A stretch of 30,514 nt of DNA from a virus, in the IMG/VR virus record IMGVR_UViG_3300030389_001300, positions 1 to 30,514 of that record; one strand, 5' to 3'. The translations under genes were made by a program, and so were the position numbers. This document shows positions 1 to 7,745 of the stretch, piece after piece; the first letter of the stretch is position 1, and each line of letters begins with the position of its first letter. The notes below the pieces were generated by a model. It was not told the origin of the DNA. It saw nothing but the letters and a program-made list of their open reading frames with translations, and did no database searches.

Positions 1-100
1 TAGCACAAAAAACGGCAGCAGGAACTGGACCTGCAGCAGCATTTGCTTTTCCCATATTTTATGCTAGTCAAATTGCAGCAGTTTTAAGCACAGTCAGTCA
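1..100. repeat. Terminal overlap, left copy (circular closure)
   Basis: Bases 1-98 are identical to 30415-30512; base 99 is C here and T at 30513, and base 100 matches again. The repeat lies inside the tape measure reading frame, which stays open through the join. A repeat at both contig ends inside a coding gene is what a circular assembly gives. It is less like a physical terminal repeat, which would normally lie near the terminase or in a gap. Confidence 0.93.
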
Positions 101-353
101 GGCAAAACAGATATTATCAAAAGTAAAAGGGGGTGGTGCTTCTATAGGTGGAGATATTTCAGGTGGTGGTAGAGGTGTGTCAACACCAAGTGCACCATCA
201 TTTAATATTGTAGGTTCTGATCCACAAACTCAACTTGCAGATGCCATAGGTCAACAAGTACAAAAACCTGTAAAAGCATTTGTGGTTGCAGGGGATGTAT
301 CAACTGCACAAAGTCTAGACAGAAACATCATACAAGAAAGTTCATTGGGATAG
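1..353 (+). CDS. Tape measure protein, C-terminal part (continues from the window end)
   Basis: This is the end of the tape measure protein that starts at 28929. The frame (codons beginning at base 3) runs to TAG at 351-353, giving about 612 residues in total across the circular join. This part is Ala/Gly-rich with a hydrophobic stretch. It ends in a section containing QLADAIGQQVQKPVKAFVV and TAQSLDRNI, which resembles the conserved tail end of tape measure proteins in Bacteroidota phages as I remember them. The protein sets tail length and sits inside the tail tube. The TMP is followed 32 bases later by the protease gene, with a phage-type promoter motif in that gap. Confidence 0.88.
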   Translation, partial: AQKTAAGTGPAAAFAFPIFYASQIAAVLSTVSQAKQILSKVKGGGASIGGDISGGGRGVSTPSAPSFNIVGSDPQTQLADAIGQQVQKPVKAFVVAGDVSTAQSLDRNIIQESSLG

Positions 354-354
354 A

Positions 355-382
355 CAAAAACAAGTAATTATAACGATATATA
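355..382 (+). promoter_or_regulatory. Phage-type promoter motif, copy 1
   Basis: CAAAA at 355-359 is followed after 14 bases by CGATATATA at 374-382, and the ATG of the protease gene lies exactly three bases later (386). Five other copies of the same two-part motif occur in the genome, all before structural or packaging genes. The 17-base distance from CAAAA to TATATA matches sigma70-type spacing. Promoter function is inferred. Confidence 0.65.
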
Positions 383-385
383 ATT

Positions 386-1996
386 ATGAAGATAGTTGAA
401 TTGATCCTAGATGACAACGAAGATTTAACAGGTATCGAAGCAATAAGCATAGTAGAAAATCCTGCAATAGAAGAAGATTTTATTGCACTTAAAGGAGAGA
501 TACTCACACTCAAAGAAGTAGATAAAGAAAAGAAAATATTATTAGGTGCTTTACTTGTACCTAACAAACCTATCTATAGAAAAAATGGTGATGAGGAATA
601 CTATATTTATTTTTCAAGAGAAACTGTAAGAAAAGCATCACAAATATATTTACAAAAGGGTAACCAAAATAATTCTACATTAGAACACCAACATACAATC
701 AAAGGTCTTTCACTAGTAGAGAGTTGGATTGTAGAGGATACAAAAAAAGACAAGACTGCATTATATGGTCTTGAATATCCTGTAGGTACTTGGGTAGGTG
801 CAGTAAAAGTAAACAACGATCAGATTTGGGAAGAGTTTGTAAAGACAGGCAAAGTAAAAGGATTTAGTATAGAAGGTTACTTTGCAGACAAAGCTGAAAG
901 ACCAAAGGATCAAACAATAAAAGACCTCGCAAAGATAGAAGAAGAAGAAGCAGAAGAACTACTATCACAAGTAAAAGGGATTATTAGAAACGACAAAAGA
1001 TACAAAGCAGGTAAAAGATTAATATTTGAAAGTTTTAGTGATTATCCAGATGCAGTAAAGAACAATGCAAAAAGAGGTATTGAACTCAATAAAAAAGTAA
1101 ACAACAAATGTGCAACTGATGTTGGAAAAATTAGAGCTCAACAATTAGCACAGGGTAAAGCAATAAGCGAACAAACAGTAAGTCGTATGTATTCTTTTTT
1201 GTCAAGAGCTGAGGAATATTACAAACCAGAAGATAAAGAAGCTTGTGGTACAATCTCATATTTACTTTGGGGTGGTCTTGCAGGTAAAAGATACGCAGAA
1301 AAAAAATTAAAAGAGTTAGGCAAATTAGAACTATATAGTCAAAAGGTCAACGATGACTTTGCCATTATTATGGATAGACTTGCTTATTCATCCAAAGAGA
1401 TGGCAGAAAAGATTGCTAAAGATATTGGTTGTGATGGCATACACGAACACGAGTTTGAAGATATGACTTGGTATATGCCTTGTGAGCAACACGCACTTAC
1501 AGAAGAAGAATTTAAAAAATACAAATGTCCAAAAGGATATAAAAAAGATTACCAAAAACACAAGTGCGTAAAGATGGCAGAGATAGGTCCTAGAGGTGGT
1601 ATTAGAAAAAGTCCAAAAGCACCAAAGTCAGGTACACCAAATCCAAGACCAAAAGGTCAGGGTACGGCAAAGGGTGATGCTTCTACAAGCAGAGGTGCAA
1701 AAGTAAGCAAGAAAGATGAAGCAACACTACAAAAAAAGTCTGATGATTTCAATAAAAGATACAAAGACAAACTAGGTTATGGTGTAACAGTGGGACAATT
1801 AAAGGCAGTATTTCAAAGAGGATTGGGTGCATTCAATGTATCACATAGTCCTAGAATACAATCGCCAACTGCTTGGGCACAAGCTAGAGTAAATGCCTAT
1901 TTATATTTAGTAAGAAACGGCAGACCACAAAACCCTAAATACACAGGAGACTTTGATCTGTTACCAAAAGGACATCCAAAAAGTAATAAAAAATAA
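386..1996 (+). CDS. XkdF-like prohead protease fused to extra C-terminal domains
   Basis: The first ~175 residues look like the XkdF-type phage serine protease family (Peptidase_S78_2), which matures the capsid. Signs are VENPAIEEDF (24-33), LVPNKPIYR, the EHQH motif (His101/His103) and KGFSIEGYF with Ser161 as likely nucleophile. A second segment (about 195-310) carries KIRAQQLAQGKAISEQTVSRM and ISYLLWGGLAGKRYA, a pattern seen fused to many phage proteases and portals. A third has HEHEFEDMTWYMPCEQH (353-369) plus Cys381 and Cys394. The last (about 455-530) contains QLKAVFQRGLGAF and AWAQARVNAYLYLVRNGRP, resembling DUF5824-like domains. At 536 residues it is far longer than a bare protease. 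ATG 386 follows the promoter motif directly. Confidence 0.82.
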   Translation: MKIVELILDDNEDLTGIEAISIVENPAIEEDFIALKGEILTLKEVDKEKKILLGALLVPNKPIYRKNGDEEYYIYFSRETVRKASQIYLQKGNQNNSTLEHQHTIKGLSLVESWIVEDTKKDKTALYGLEYPVGTWVGAVKVNNDQIWEEFVKTGKVKGFSIEGYFADKAERPKDQTIKDLAKIEEEEAEELLSQVKGIIRNDKRYKAGKRLIFESFSDYPDAVKNNAKRGIELNKKVNNKCATDVGKIRAQQLAQGKAISEQTVSRMYSFLSRAEEYYKPEDKEACGTISYLLWGGLAGKRYAEKKLKELGKLELYSQKVNDDFAIIMDRLAYSSKEMAEKIAKDIGCDGIHEHEFEDMTWYMPCEQHALTEEEFKKYKCPKGYKKDYQKHKCVKMAEIGPRGGIRKSPKAPKSGTPNPRPKGQGTAKGDASTSRGAKVSKKDEATLQKKSDDFNKRYKDKLGYGVTVGQLKAVFQRGLGAFNVSHSPRIQSPTAWAQARVNAYLYLVRNGRPQNPKYTGDFDLLPKGHPKSNKK

Positions 1997-2001
1997 AAGA
2001 T

Positions 2002-2331
2002 ATGAAACTACAAAAATTTAGAGAGTATATTAATAAAAGAGTAGAACTGAATCTTGCAAATCGTGTTCAAAAGCATATAGATAATATATTTGATGATTTA
2101 AAAAGAGGACAAGTTGCTTTAAATAGAGCAGCGAATAAGGCAGAACAAGATTATAATTCAGCAAAATCGAAAATAAGACAAGCCGAATCTCTTATCAAAG
2201 AATTAGAGGAACAAGAAAAAAATACTGGGGTAAAAGAGCAAAAACTTCAGGCATTTAAAAAATCAATAAAATCTGCTATTGCAAATCATAAAAGGTTATT
2301 ACGACAAGCAGTTGATGCAGGTAGAATTTAA
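2002..2331 (+). CDS. Small coiled-coil protein, unknown function
   Basis: A 109-residue, Lys/Glu/Gln-rich protein that is almost entirely helix-forming; residues about 45-95 have heptad-like spacing (EQDYNSAKSKIRQAESLIKE). It has no signal peptide or membrane segment. It starts five bases after the protease stop and is followed three bases later by another small gene, so it belongs to the head operon. The 107-residue protein at 2541 is similar in size and character but not obviously a duplicate. A scaffold or assembly role is possible from position only. Confidence 0.7.
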   Translation: MKLQKFREYINKRVELNLANRVQKHIDNIFDDLKRGQVALNRAANKAEQDYNSAKSKIRQAESLIKELEEQEKNTGVKEQKLQAFKKSIKSAIANHKRLLRQAVDAGRI

Positions 2332-2334
2332 AAA

Positions 2335-2505
2335 ATGAAGTTACCAAGTTACACAAGTCCGAAAGGTGGTAGGAGAGCTTGTCTTTGCAAAGATGGACTT
2401 ACTTACAAAATAGAGTGTTGTACAGGAGAATTACACGCACAGGGCATTGGTGCATTGAAAGGTGGTAGTAATGCCAGTATTAATGGTGTATCACGAACAG
2501 GATAA
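2335..2505 (+). CDS. Small Cys-rich conserved phage protein (56 aa)
   Basis: The ORF ATG 2335 to TAA 2503-2505 encodes 56 residues. The core has a PKGGRRACLCKDGLTY stretch, then CC and LHAQGIG. Four cysteines are paired as CxC and CC, which suggests a small metal knuckle or disulphide motif. I recall similar proteins (GGRRACLCKDG...CC.G.L.AQGIG) in head gene clusters of Bacteroidota phages, with no known function. It starts four bases after the upstream stop and reads in the same operon direction. Confidence 0.72.
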   Translation: MKLPSYTSPKGGRRACLCKDGLTYKIECCTGELHAQGIGALKGGSNASINGVSRTG

Positions 2506-2509
2506 AAAG

Positions 2510-2537
2510 CAAATATCAATTTAGTAAACGATATATT
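2510..2537 (+). promoter_or_regulatory. Phage-type promoter motif, copy 2
   Basis: CAAAT at 2510-2514, 14 bases, then CGATATATT at 2529-2537, three bases before ATG 2541. This is the only copy ending in T and the only one with CAAAT in place of CAAAA. Spacing is identical to copies 1, 3 and 4. Confidence 0.55.
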
Positions 2538-2540
2538 ATT

Positions 2541-2864
2541 ATGGAGTTAAAAATAATTTTAGAAGCATTCAGCAAAAAAGAAAAACAAAAAAAATTAGAA
2601 TCAGATAAAGTACAATTAGCTAGTCCAAGAGATATACCTAAATACAAAAATACTCTTAAAGATATAGAAAGAAAAATAAGAGAATTTGAACAGTTTAAGC
2701 GACAAGCAAAACCAGAAATTTTAAGAACTGTTAAAGCACTTAATGAAATCAAATCAAATGTACTTGGTATGGGTATGAAATATAAAGATGTAAAAGGTCT
2801 AAACGAATTAAACGATTTATATTATAAAGTTCGTTCAGAAGCAAAACAAGCAAACATTATTTAA
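2541..2864 (+). CDS. Small charged coiled-coil protein, unknown function
   Basis: A 107-residue, Lys-rich, mostly helical protein (KKEKQKKLESDKVQ near the start and DIERKIREFEQFKRQAK in the middle). No membrane segment, signal peptide or enzyme motif is visible. It has its own phage-type promoter motif, so it may be expressed more strongly than, or separately from, the genes before it. Its place between the protease and the scaffold-like gene suggests a head-assembly role, but nothing in the sequence shows this directly. Confidence 0.7.
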   Translation: MELKIILEAFSKKEKQKKLESDKVQLASPRDIPKYKNTLKDIERKIREFEQFKRQAKPEILRTVKALNEIKSNVLGMGMKYKDVKGLNELNDLYYKVRSEAKQANII

Positions 2865-2870
2865 AAAATA

Positions 2871-2898
2871 CAAAATAAATTTTAAAAAGCGATATATA
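2871..2898 (+). promoter_or_regulatory. Phage-type promoter motif, copy 3
   Basis: CAAAA at 2871-2875, 14 bases, CGATATATA at 2890-2898, then GTT and the ATG of the scaffold-like gene at 2902. It matches the consensus in both elements and in spacing. It would drive the scaffold, decoration and capsid genes. Confidence 0.65.
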
Positions 2899-2901
2899 GT
2901 T

Positions 2902-3507
2902 ATGAAAGCGACAGAAGTATTAAAACAAGTGAAAAACATTCTTGGAGTTGAGTTATCTGATATTCAATTAGCAGAACTCAAGTTAGAGAATGGAACTGTT
3001 TTGGAAGCAGAAGTTTTCGAATCAGGCAAAGAAGTTTTTATTAAAACGGAAGATGAAAAAGTTGCTCTACCAGTTGGAGAGTACGAACTTGAAGATGCTA
3101 GAGTTCTTGTTGTTGAGGAAGAAGGTATGATTAAAGAAATCAAGAATGCAGAACACGAGGAAGATGAAAAAGAAGATGAAGAAAAAGTGGATGCTAGATA
3201 TGTAACAAGAGAGGAGTTCAGAAAAGAGATGGATGAATTAAAAGAGCATATCAATAAAATGATGGATCATAAAGACAAAGAAAAGATGTCAAGTGATTTG
3301 CAAGAAGAAGTATCTTTAGCAGTAACGGAAGTTTTGAATAGCGAAGCAGAAGAAAAAGAAGCTCTTAAACAAGAGTTATCTAAACCTGCTGCCGAGCCAC
3401 TCAAACACAGTCCAGAACAAGAAAAGTCTAGTAGAGGATTCAAGTTTGCACAAAACAGAAGAATGTCCACATTAGATAGAGTAATGGAACAAATAACAAA
3501 TAAATAA
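2902..3507 (+). CDS. Scaffold-like protein preceding the capsid gene
   Basis: A 201-residue acidic protein. Residues 1-80 form a beta-rich domain (VLKQVKNILG, GTVLEAEVFESGKEVFI, LPVGEYELEDARVLVVEEEG). A very acidic linker follows (EHEEDEKEDEEK, about 84-95), then a coiled-coil-like helix (97-130) and a polar C-terminus ending in RRMSTLDRVMEQ. This layout and its position just before the capsid genes fit a scaffolding protein that shapes the procapsid; many Bacteroidota phages have a similar gene here. The helper-to-capsid link is inferred from position and composition. Confidence 0.62.
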   Translation: MKATEVLKQVKNILGVELSDIQLAELKLENGTVLEAEVFESGKEVFIKTEDEKVALPVGEYELEDARVLVVEEEGMIKEIKNAEHEEDEKEDEEKVDARYVTREEFRKEMDELKEHINKMMDHKDKEKMSSDLQEEVSLAVTEVLNSEAEEKEALKQELSKPAAEPLKHSPEQEKSSRGFKFAQNRRMSTLDRVMEQITNK

Positions 3508-3519
3508 ATATAAATAATT

Positions 3520-3939
3520 ATGGCAGTTTTAACACACGTTAATAATGATGTTGTAAGAATTAAAAATGATGTTGATGCAGTATCAGCAGCAGTTACTCTT
3601 ACATCAGCAGATAGTGGTAAATGGTATGAACTTGCTGCATCAGCAGGAGTTACAGTAACATTACCATCAGTAGAATCTGGACTAAATTTTAGATTTGTTG
3701 TAGCAAACGCATTTGATACATCAAATTATATCATTGATAGTGCAGAAGGAGATAATATAGATGGAATTTTAGTAGTAAATGGTGCATCTGTAGCAGCTTC
3801 AGGAGAGGACCAAATTAACTTTGTAGCATCAGCAGAATCAGTAGGAGATTTTATTGACATCTGGTCTGATGGTAACAAGTGGTATGTTTGGGGTATCGGA
3901 AACGCATCAGGTTCAATTACAGCTACTGATCCAAGTTAA
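3520..3939 (+). CDS. Capsid decoration-like beta protein
   Basis: A 139-residue protein rich in Ala, Ser, Val, Asp and Asn, with predicted beta strands. It contains SADSGKWYELAASAGVTVTLP, FRFVVANAFDT and GNKWYVWGIGNA. Related sequences, as I recall, sit next to major capsid genes in marine phages and are taken as head decoration or surface proteins. It starts 12 bases after the scaffold-like gene and 26 bases before the capsid gene, separated by an AT-only tandem repeat. A surface role is inferred; a head-fibre protein is the main alternative. Confidence 0.5.
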   Translation: MAVLTHVNNDVVRIKNDVDAVSAAVTLTSADSGKWYELAASAGVTVTLPSVESGLNFRFVVANAFDTSNYIIDSAEGDNIDGILVVNGASVAASGEDQINFVASAESVGDFIDIWSDGNKWYVWGIGNASGSITATDPS

Positions 3940-3960
3940 TAAATAAATAAATAAATAAAA
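3937..3960. repeat. Tandem TAAA/AAAT repeat before the capsid gene
   Basis: The stop of the decoration-like gene runs into about five copies of a 4-base TAAA unit, ending just before GAGATATGG of the capsid start. The AT-only leader leaves the capsid start codon unstructured, which may help strong translation in a host that does not use Shine-Dalgarno pairing. It could also be a simple slippage product. Confidence 0.75.
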
Positions 3961-3965
3961 GAGAT

Positions 3966-4862
3966 ATGGCTACTACAACAAGTATAACAACTTCATACGC
4001 AGGAGAGTTTGCAGGGGAATATATTGCTGCTGCTCTATTGAGTGGAGTTACATTATCACAGGGTGGTGTTAGTATAAAACCTAACATCAAATTCAAAGAG
4101 GTTATCAAAAAATTAGCATTAGATAGTATTCTAAAAGATGCTAGTTGTGATTTTGATCCGACTTCTAACGTAACATTAACAGAAAGAATATTACAACCAG
4201 AGGAATTTCAAGTAAACCTACAACTTTGTAAAAAAGATTTCAGACAAGATTGGGAAAGTGCATCTATGGGATTTAGTCAATATGACAACTTACCAAGAAG
4301 ATTTAGTGATTTCTTAATCGCACAAGTTGCAGCAAAAGTTGCAGAAAAAGTAGAACAAAACATTTGGCAAGGTGCTACTGCAAATGCAGGAGAGTTTAAC
4401 GGCTTTCAAGCATTGTTATTAGCAGATAGTGATGTTGTTGATGTTTCTGGTACTACACTTTCAGCATCTAACATTATTGCAGAGCTAGGCAAAGTAGTTG
4501 ATGCGATTCCAAGTGGAGTTTACAACAAAGAGGATTTAAAGATTTATATTCCTACAAGTGCAGCAAAGTTTTATATTCAAGCACAAGCAGCACTAGGTTA
4601 TAGAGAATTGTATCACGTTGGTAAAACAGATATGAACTTTCAAGGGATTCCATTATTTACGGCTCCAGGATTAGGTGCTGACAAAATGGTTGCAGCAGAA
4701 TCATCAAACTTATTCTTCGGAACAGGTCTATTGAATGACTGGCAAGAAGTTAAGTTGATTGATATGGCTGACATTGATGGATCACAAAACGTAAGAGTTG
4801 TTTTGAGAGGAAGTGCAGGAGTACAACACGGCATCGGTTCTGATATTGTATTGTATTCTTAA
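3966..4862 (+). CDS. Major capsid protein
   Basis: A 298-residue protein of HK97-fold character by size and context. It has an N-terminal arm (MATTTSITTSYAGEFAGEY), helix-rich middle segments and a C-terminal beta region ending in GSDIVLYS. It follows protease, scaffold-like and decoration-like genes and precedes the tail tube gene and a strong terminator. Recognisable stretches (QPEEFQVNLQLCKKDF, EQNIWQGA, FFGTGLLNDWQEVKLIDM) resemble capsid proteins of flavobacterial siphophages as I remember them. Whether the protease trims the N-terminal arm cannot be seen from the sequence. Confidence 0.8.
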   Translation: MATTTSITTSYAGEFAGEYIAAALLSGVTLSQGGVSIKPNIKFKEVIKKLALDSILKDASCDFDPTSNVTLTERILQPEEFQVNLQLCKKDFRQDWESASMGFSQYDNLPRRFSDFLIAQVAAKVAEKVEQNIWQGATANAGEFNGFQALLLADSDVVDVSGTTLSASNIIAELGKVVDAIPSGVYNKEDLKIYIPTSAAKFYIQAQAALGYRELYHVGKTDMNFQGIPLFTAPGLGADKMVAAESSNLFFGTGLLNDWQEVKLIDMADIDGSQNVRVVLRGSAGVQHGIGSDIVLYS

Positions 4863-4878
4863 TATTGTTTAACATAAG

Positions 4879-4915
4879 AAAGGTAGGTGGGGTATATGCC
4901 TACTTACCTTTTTTT
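4879..4915 (+). terminator. Intrinsic terminator after the capsid gene
   Basis: A 13-bp stem (4879-4891 with 4899-4911, including two G-U pairs) encloses a 7-base loop and is followed by a T run to 4915. It lies 17 bases after the capsid stop. The tail tube ATG is only 16 bases downstream, and I see no promoter between, so the tube gene probably depends on read-through. Confidence 0.85.
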
Positions 4916-4931
4916 ATAAAATTATAAAATT

Positions 4932-5456
4932 ATGGCTTGTACGTTAACAAAAGGAAGAGAGTTACCTTGTAAATCAGGGGTAGGTGGATTAAAGTCTATC
5001 ACGTTTGCAGATTTCGGTACATTAGGTGCTTTGACTATCGCAAATGAAATGATCACAGACTTTGGTGGTTCACCAACATTTATGAAGTTCGATGTAAAAG
5101 GGAACTCAACAATGGACACTACTGTTACATCATCAAGAGAGAATGGTACAACATTCTATGAAACATCGGTAGTAATGAACTTAATCTTCCAAGAGGAGAA
5201 AACTCAAGCTGAAATTAAATTACTAGCAGTATCAAGACCTCACATTATTGTTGAGGATTACAATGGCAATTTCAGATTAGTGGGAAAAGATCACGGATGC
5301 GAACTAATAACAGGTACATTCAGTAATGGTGCAGCAATGGGAGACCTTTATGGTTACTCTTTGACATTTGTTTCACAAGAAACAGAAGCACCAGACTTTA
5401 TTACAACTGCTGCTTACAATGCAGAAAGTCAGGGAACACAGATTGATGTAAATTAA
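4932..5456 (+). CDS. Major tail tube protein
   Basis: A 174-residue protein whose start (MACTLTKGRELPCKSGVGGLK, then ITFADFG) is a pattern I recognise from tail tube proteins of flavobacterial phages. It would polymerise around the tape measure to form the tail. The strand-rich body and length fit tail tube folds. The gene stands alone between two strong terminators (4879-4915 and 5477-5504), so it may be a separate transcript or a read-through product. Assignment is from remembered family likeness and context. Confidence 0.72.
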   Translation: MACTLTKGRELPCKSGVGGLKSITFADFGTLGALTIANEMITDFGGSPTFMKFDVKGNSTMDTTVTSSRENGTTFYETSVVMNLIFQEEKTQAEIKLLAVSRPHIIVEDYNGNFRLVGKDHGCELITGTFSNGAAMGDLYGYSLTFVSQETEAPDFITTAAYNAESQGTQIDVN

Positions 5457-5476
5457 TTTTAGTATTTTGAGTAAAG

Positions 5477-5504
5477 AAAGGGGACTTATGTCCTCTTTTT
5501 TTTT
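5477..5504 (+). terminator. Intrinsic terminator after the tail tube gene
   Basis: A 9-bp stem (5477-5485 with 5490-5498, one G-U pair) with loop TTAT is followed by a T run to 5504. A phage-type promoter motif starts ten bases later, so this is a transcription boundary. Confidence 0.87.
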
Positions 5505-5513
5505 GCACCTATA

Positions 5514-5541
5514 CAAAATATCATTTATATTTCGATATATA
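5514..5541 (+). promoter_or_regulatory. Phage-type promoter motif, copy 4
   Basis: CAAAA at 5514-5518, 14 bases, CGATATATA at 5533-5541, three bases before ATG 5545. It follows the 5477-5504 terminator directly and would restart transcription of the portal, connector and fibre genes. Confidence 0.68.
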
Positions 5542-5544
5542 AGT

Positions 5545-5910
5545 ATGAAGGTTTTGACAACGAGTAGTTCTGCTCAGAATATTGATGTGATACCAAGAAC
5601 ATACGCATCATCATATACTTTAAAATTAAGAGATACAAGCAAGAACAAAGAAGTATTTTCATCAAGTGTAAGTGCTTCTGATAATGGCAATTTTAAGAGA
5701 TTATCTGCAACTATAAGTCCTGTACTCAAAGAGGGTAGATATTATGATATGAGTTTGTTAAGTGGTAGTGCAACTGTTTACAAAGACAAAGTATTCTGCA
5801 CAGATCAAACCATCAATCAAGCAAACAACAATCATTATGATATCAATAGTGGAGAGTTTACATTTGATGAAACATCAGGATCACACGATAACGATTACAT
5901 AATAGTATGA
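5545..5910 (+). CDS. Conserved small virion-associated protein, unknown function
   Basis: A 121-residue protein starting at ATG 5545. A longer reading from TTG 5467 would translate through the terminator and promoter and is rejected. The beginning (MKVLTTSSSAQNIDVIPRTY, then SSYTLKLRD) resembles small beta-rich proteins found beside portal genes in Bacteroidota phages. Its last four bases overlap the portal start (ATGA), which indicates translational coupling. A tail or neck role is inferred from position only. Confidence 0.65.
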   Translation: MKVLTTSSSAQNIDVIPRTYASSYTLKLRDTSKNKEVFSSSVSASDNGNFKRLSATISPVLKEGRYYDMSLLSGSATVYKDKVFCTDQTINQANNNHYDINSGEFTFDETSGSHDNDYIIV

Positions 5911-7742
5911 ACGATTTAAGAGTTATAAATTTAAGTAGTTACACCACACCTAAAGTTGTTGAATACAAAAACAAAGAATGGATAGGGTATGGCGATGACA
6001 ACAACTACTTTAAATATCTTATAGACAGGTACAATGGCAGTCCAACAAATAATGCTATTGTAAATGCTATCTCTGCTATGATATTTGGAAAAGGTTTGGA
6101 TGCTACAGATAGCAATAGAAAACCAGAAGAATATGCAAAGATGATTTCTTTGTTTAACAATGATTGTATTAGAAAACTTTGTTATGATCTAAAATTAATG
6201 GGACAATGTTCTATTCAGATAATATACTCAAAAGATAGAAATACAATCGCACAAGTAGAACACTTCCCAGTAGAAACATTAAGAGCTGAAAAGTCAGGAG
6301 AGGATGGAGAGATAAATGCTTACTATTATTTTCACGATTGGGCAGAATACAAACCACAAAGCAAACTAAAAAGAATACCTGCTTTTGGAAAGAGTAACGA
6401 ATCAATAGAAATATTGTATGTCAAACCTTATAGAGCAGGGTATCATTATTATAGTCCTGTAGATTATCAGGGTGGGTTGCAATATGCAGAGCTTGAAGAA
6501 GAAGTAGGTAATTTTCATTTGAATAATATAATGAATGGTATGTCTCCAAGTATGTTAATAAACTTCAACAATGGTGTACCAAACGAAGAAGAAAGAGAAC
6601 TTATAGAACAAAGAATATCACAAAAGTTTTCTGGTAGTAGTAACGCAGGTAAATTTATTTTAGCTTTCAACGACAATGCAGATACGGCAGCAAGTATTGA
6701 TCCTGTTCAGTTATCTGATGCACACCAACAATATCAGTTCTTGAGTGAAGAAAGCACAAGAAAAATAATGGTAGCACATCGTATTGTATCTCCTATGCTT
6801 ATAGGTATCAAAGACCAGTCAGGACTAGGTAACAATGCAGATGAATTAAAGACTGCATCTATATTACTAGACAATACAGTTATCAGACCTTTCCAACATT
6901 TACTGATTGACTGCTTTGATAAAATATTAGCATATAACAAGATTTCACTTAATCTTTATTTTAAGACCCTACAACCACTCGAATTTACAGACTTGGAGAA
7001 TGTAGAGGATGAAGAAACGAAAGAGGAAGAAACAGGTGTTAAATTAAGCGAGGAGAGGTGTTGTGTAAGTCTAGGAAGTGATTTAGACAAATACATAGAC
7101 AATGATGTCGCAGATGCTTTGATAGATTTAGGAAAAGATGAAAACGAGTTATTAAAAAAATACGATGTCATAGATGAGTTTGAGGTAGATTACGAAACAG
7201 AAAACGAACTAGACCAGAAGATTGCAGAGCTGAACGAAAAGACAGAACTCGCAAACACAGGAAGTGCAAAACCATACAGAGATAGTAAGCAAGATGGCAA
7301 GTCAAAAAAGAAAGGACAAGAAGATGTTATTTATCTAGTGAGATATATGTATACACCCTATAGTGGTGCTTACAAAACAAGAAAAGGTAGATCAAGAGAA
7401 TTTTGTATCAAGATGATGAACGCAAAGAAAGTTTATCGTAAAGAAGATATAAAGGCGATGGATAACAAAGTAGTCAATGCAGGATTCGGTAAGGGTGGTG
7501 CAAATACATATTCTATATGGCTCTATAAAGGTGGTGCAAGATGTCATCACAGATGGACTAGAAGAATTTATGCAAGAAAAGAAGGCAACAAATCTTTAGG
7601 TGATGTGGTTAGTACAACAAGTGCAATAAAGAAAGGTTTTAGACCAGACAAAAATGCAAAGAAAGTATCAATAGCACCTCGTAATATGCCCAACAAAGGA
7701 TTTACGGCAGCATATTGGAATAAAATGGGATTTAAGAATTAA
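5907..7742 (+). CDS. Portal protein with a C-terminal Cys/His domain fusion
   Basis: Residues 1 to about 360 look like a phage portal protein, the ring through which DNA enters the head. Signs are WIGYGDDNNYFKYLIDRYNGS near the start, the DLKLMGQCSIQIIYS region, and RKIMVAHRIVSPMLIGI followed by GLGNNADELKTAS. An acidic linker follows. The last ~139 residues (473-611) are a separate domain: SREFCIKMMNAKKVYRKEDI (Cys500), YSIWLYKGGARCHHRW (Cys546, His547, His548), and a basic tail. I recall this domain attached to structural proteins of many phages, with unknown function. ATG overlaps the upstream stop. The portal lies far from the terminase and after the tail tube gene, an unusual order. Confidence 0.8.
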   Translation: MNDLRVINLSSYTTPKVVEYKNKEWIGYGDDNNYFKYLIDRYNGSPTNNAIVNAISAMIFGKGLDATDSNRKPEEYAKMISLFNNDCIRKLCYDLKLMGQCSIQIIYSKDRNTIAQVEHFPVETLRAEKSGEDGEINAYYYFHDWAEYKPQSKLKRIPAFGKSNESIEILYVKPYRAGYHYYSPVDYQGGLQYAELEEEVGNFHLNNIMNGMSPSMLINFNNGVPNEEERELIEQRISQKFSGSSNAGKFILAFNDNADTAASIDPVQLSDAHQQYQFLSEESTRKIMVAHRIVSPMLIGIKDQSGLGNNADELKTASILLDNTVIRPFQHLLIDCFDKILAYNKISLNLYFKTLQPLEFTDLENVEDEETKEEETGVKLSEERCCVSLGSDLDKYIDNDVADALIDLGKDENELLKKYDVIDEFEVDYETENELDQKIAELNEKTELANTGSAKPYRDSKQDGKSKKKGQEDVIYLVRYMYTPYSGAYKTRKGRSREFCIKMMNAKKVYRKEDIKAMDNKVVNAGFGKGGANTYSIWLYKGGARCHHRWTRRIYARKEGNKSLGDVVSTTSAIKKGFRPDKNAKKVSIAPRNMPNKGFTAAYWNKMGFKN

Positions 7743-7745
7743 AAG

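Noticed and set aside
5467-5544. N-terminal extension from TTG 5467
   Set aside because: It would translate the terminator hairpin, T run and promoter motif; ATG 5545 fits the motif spacing.
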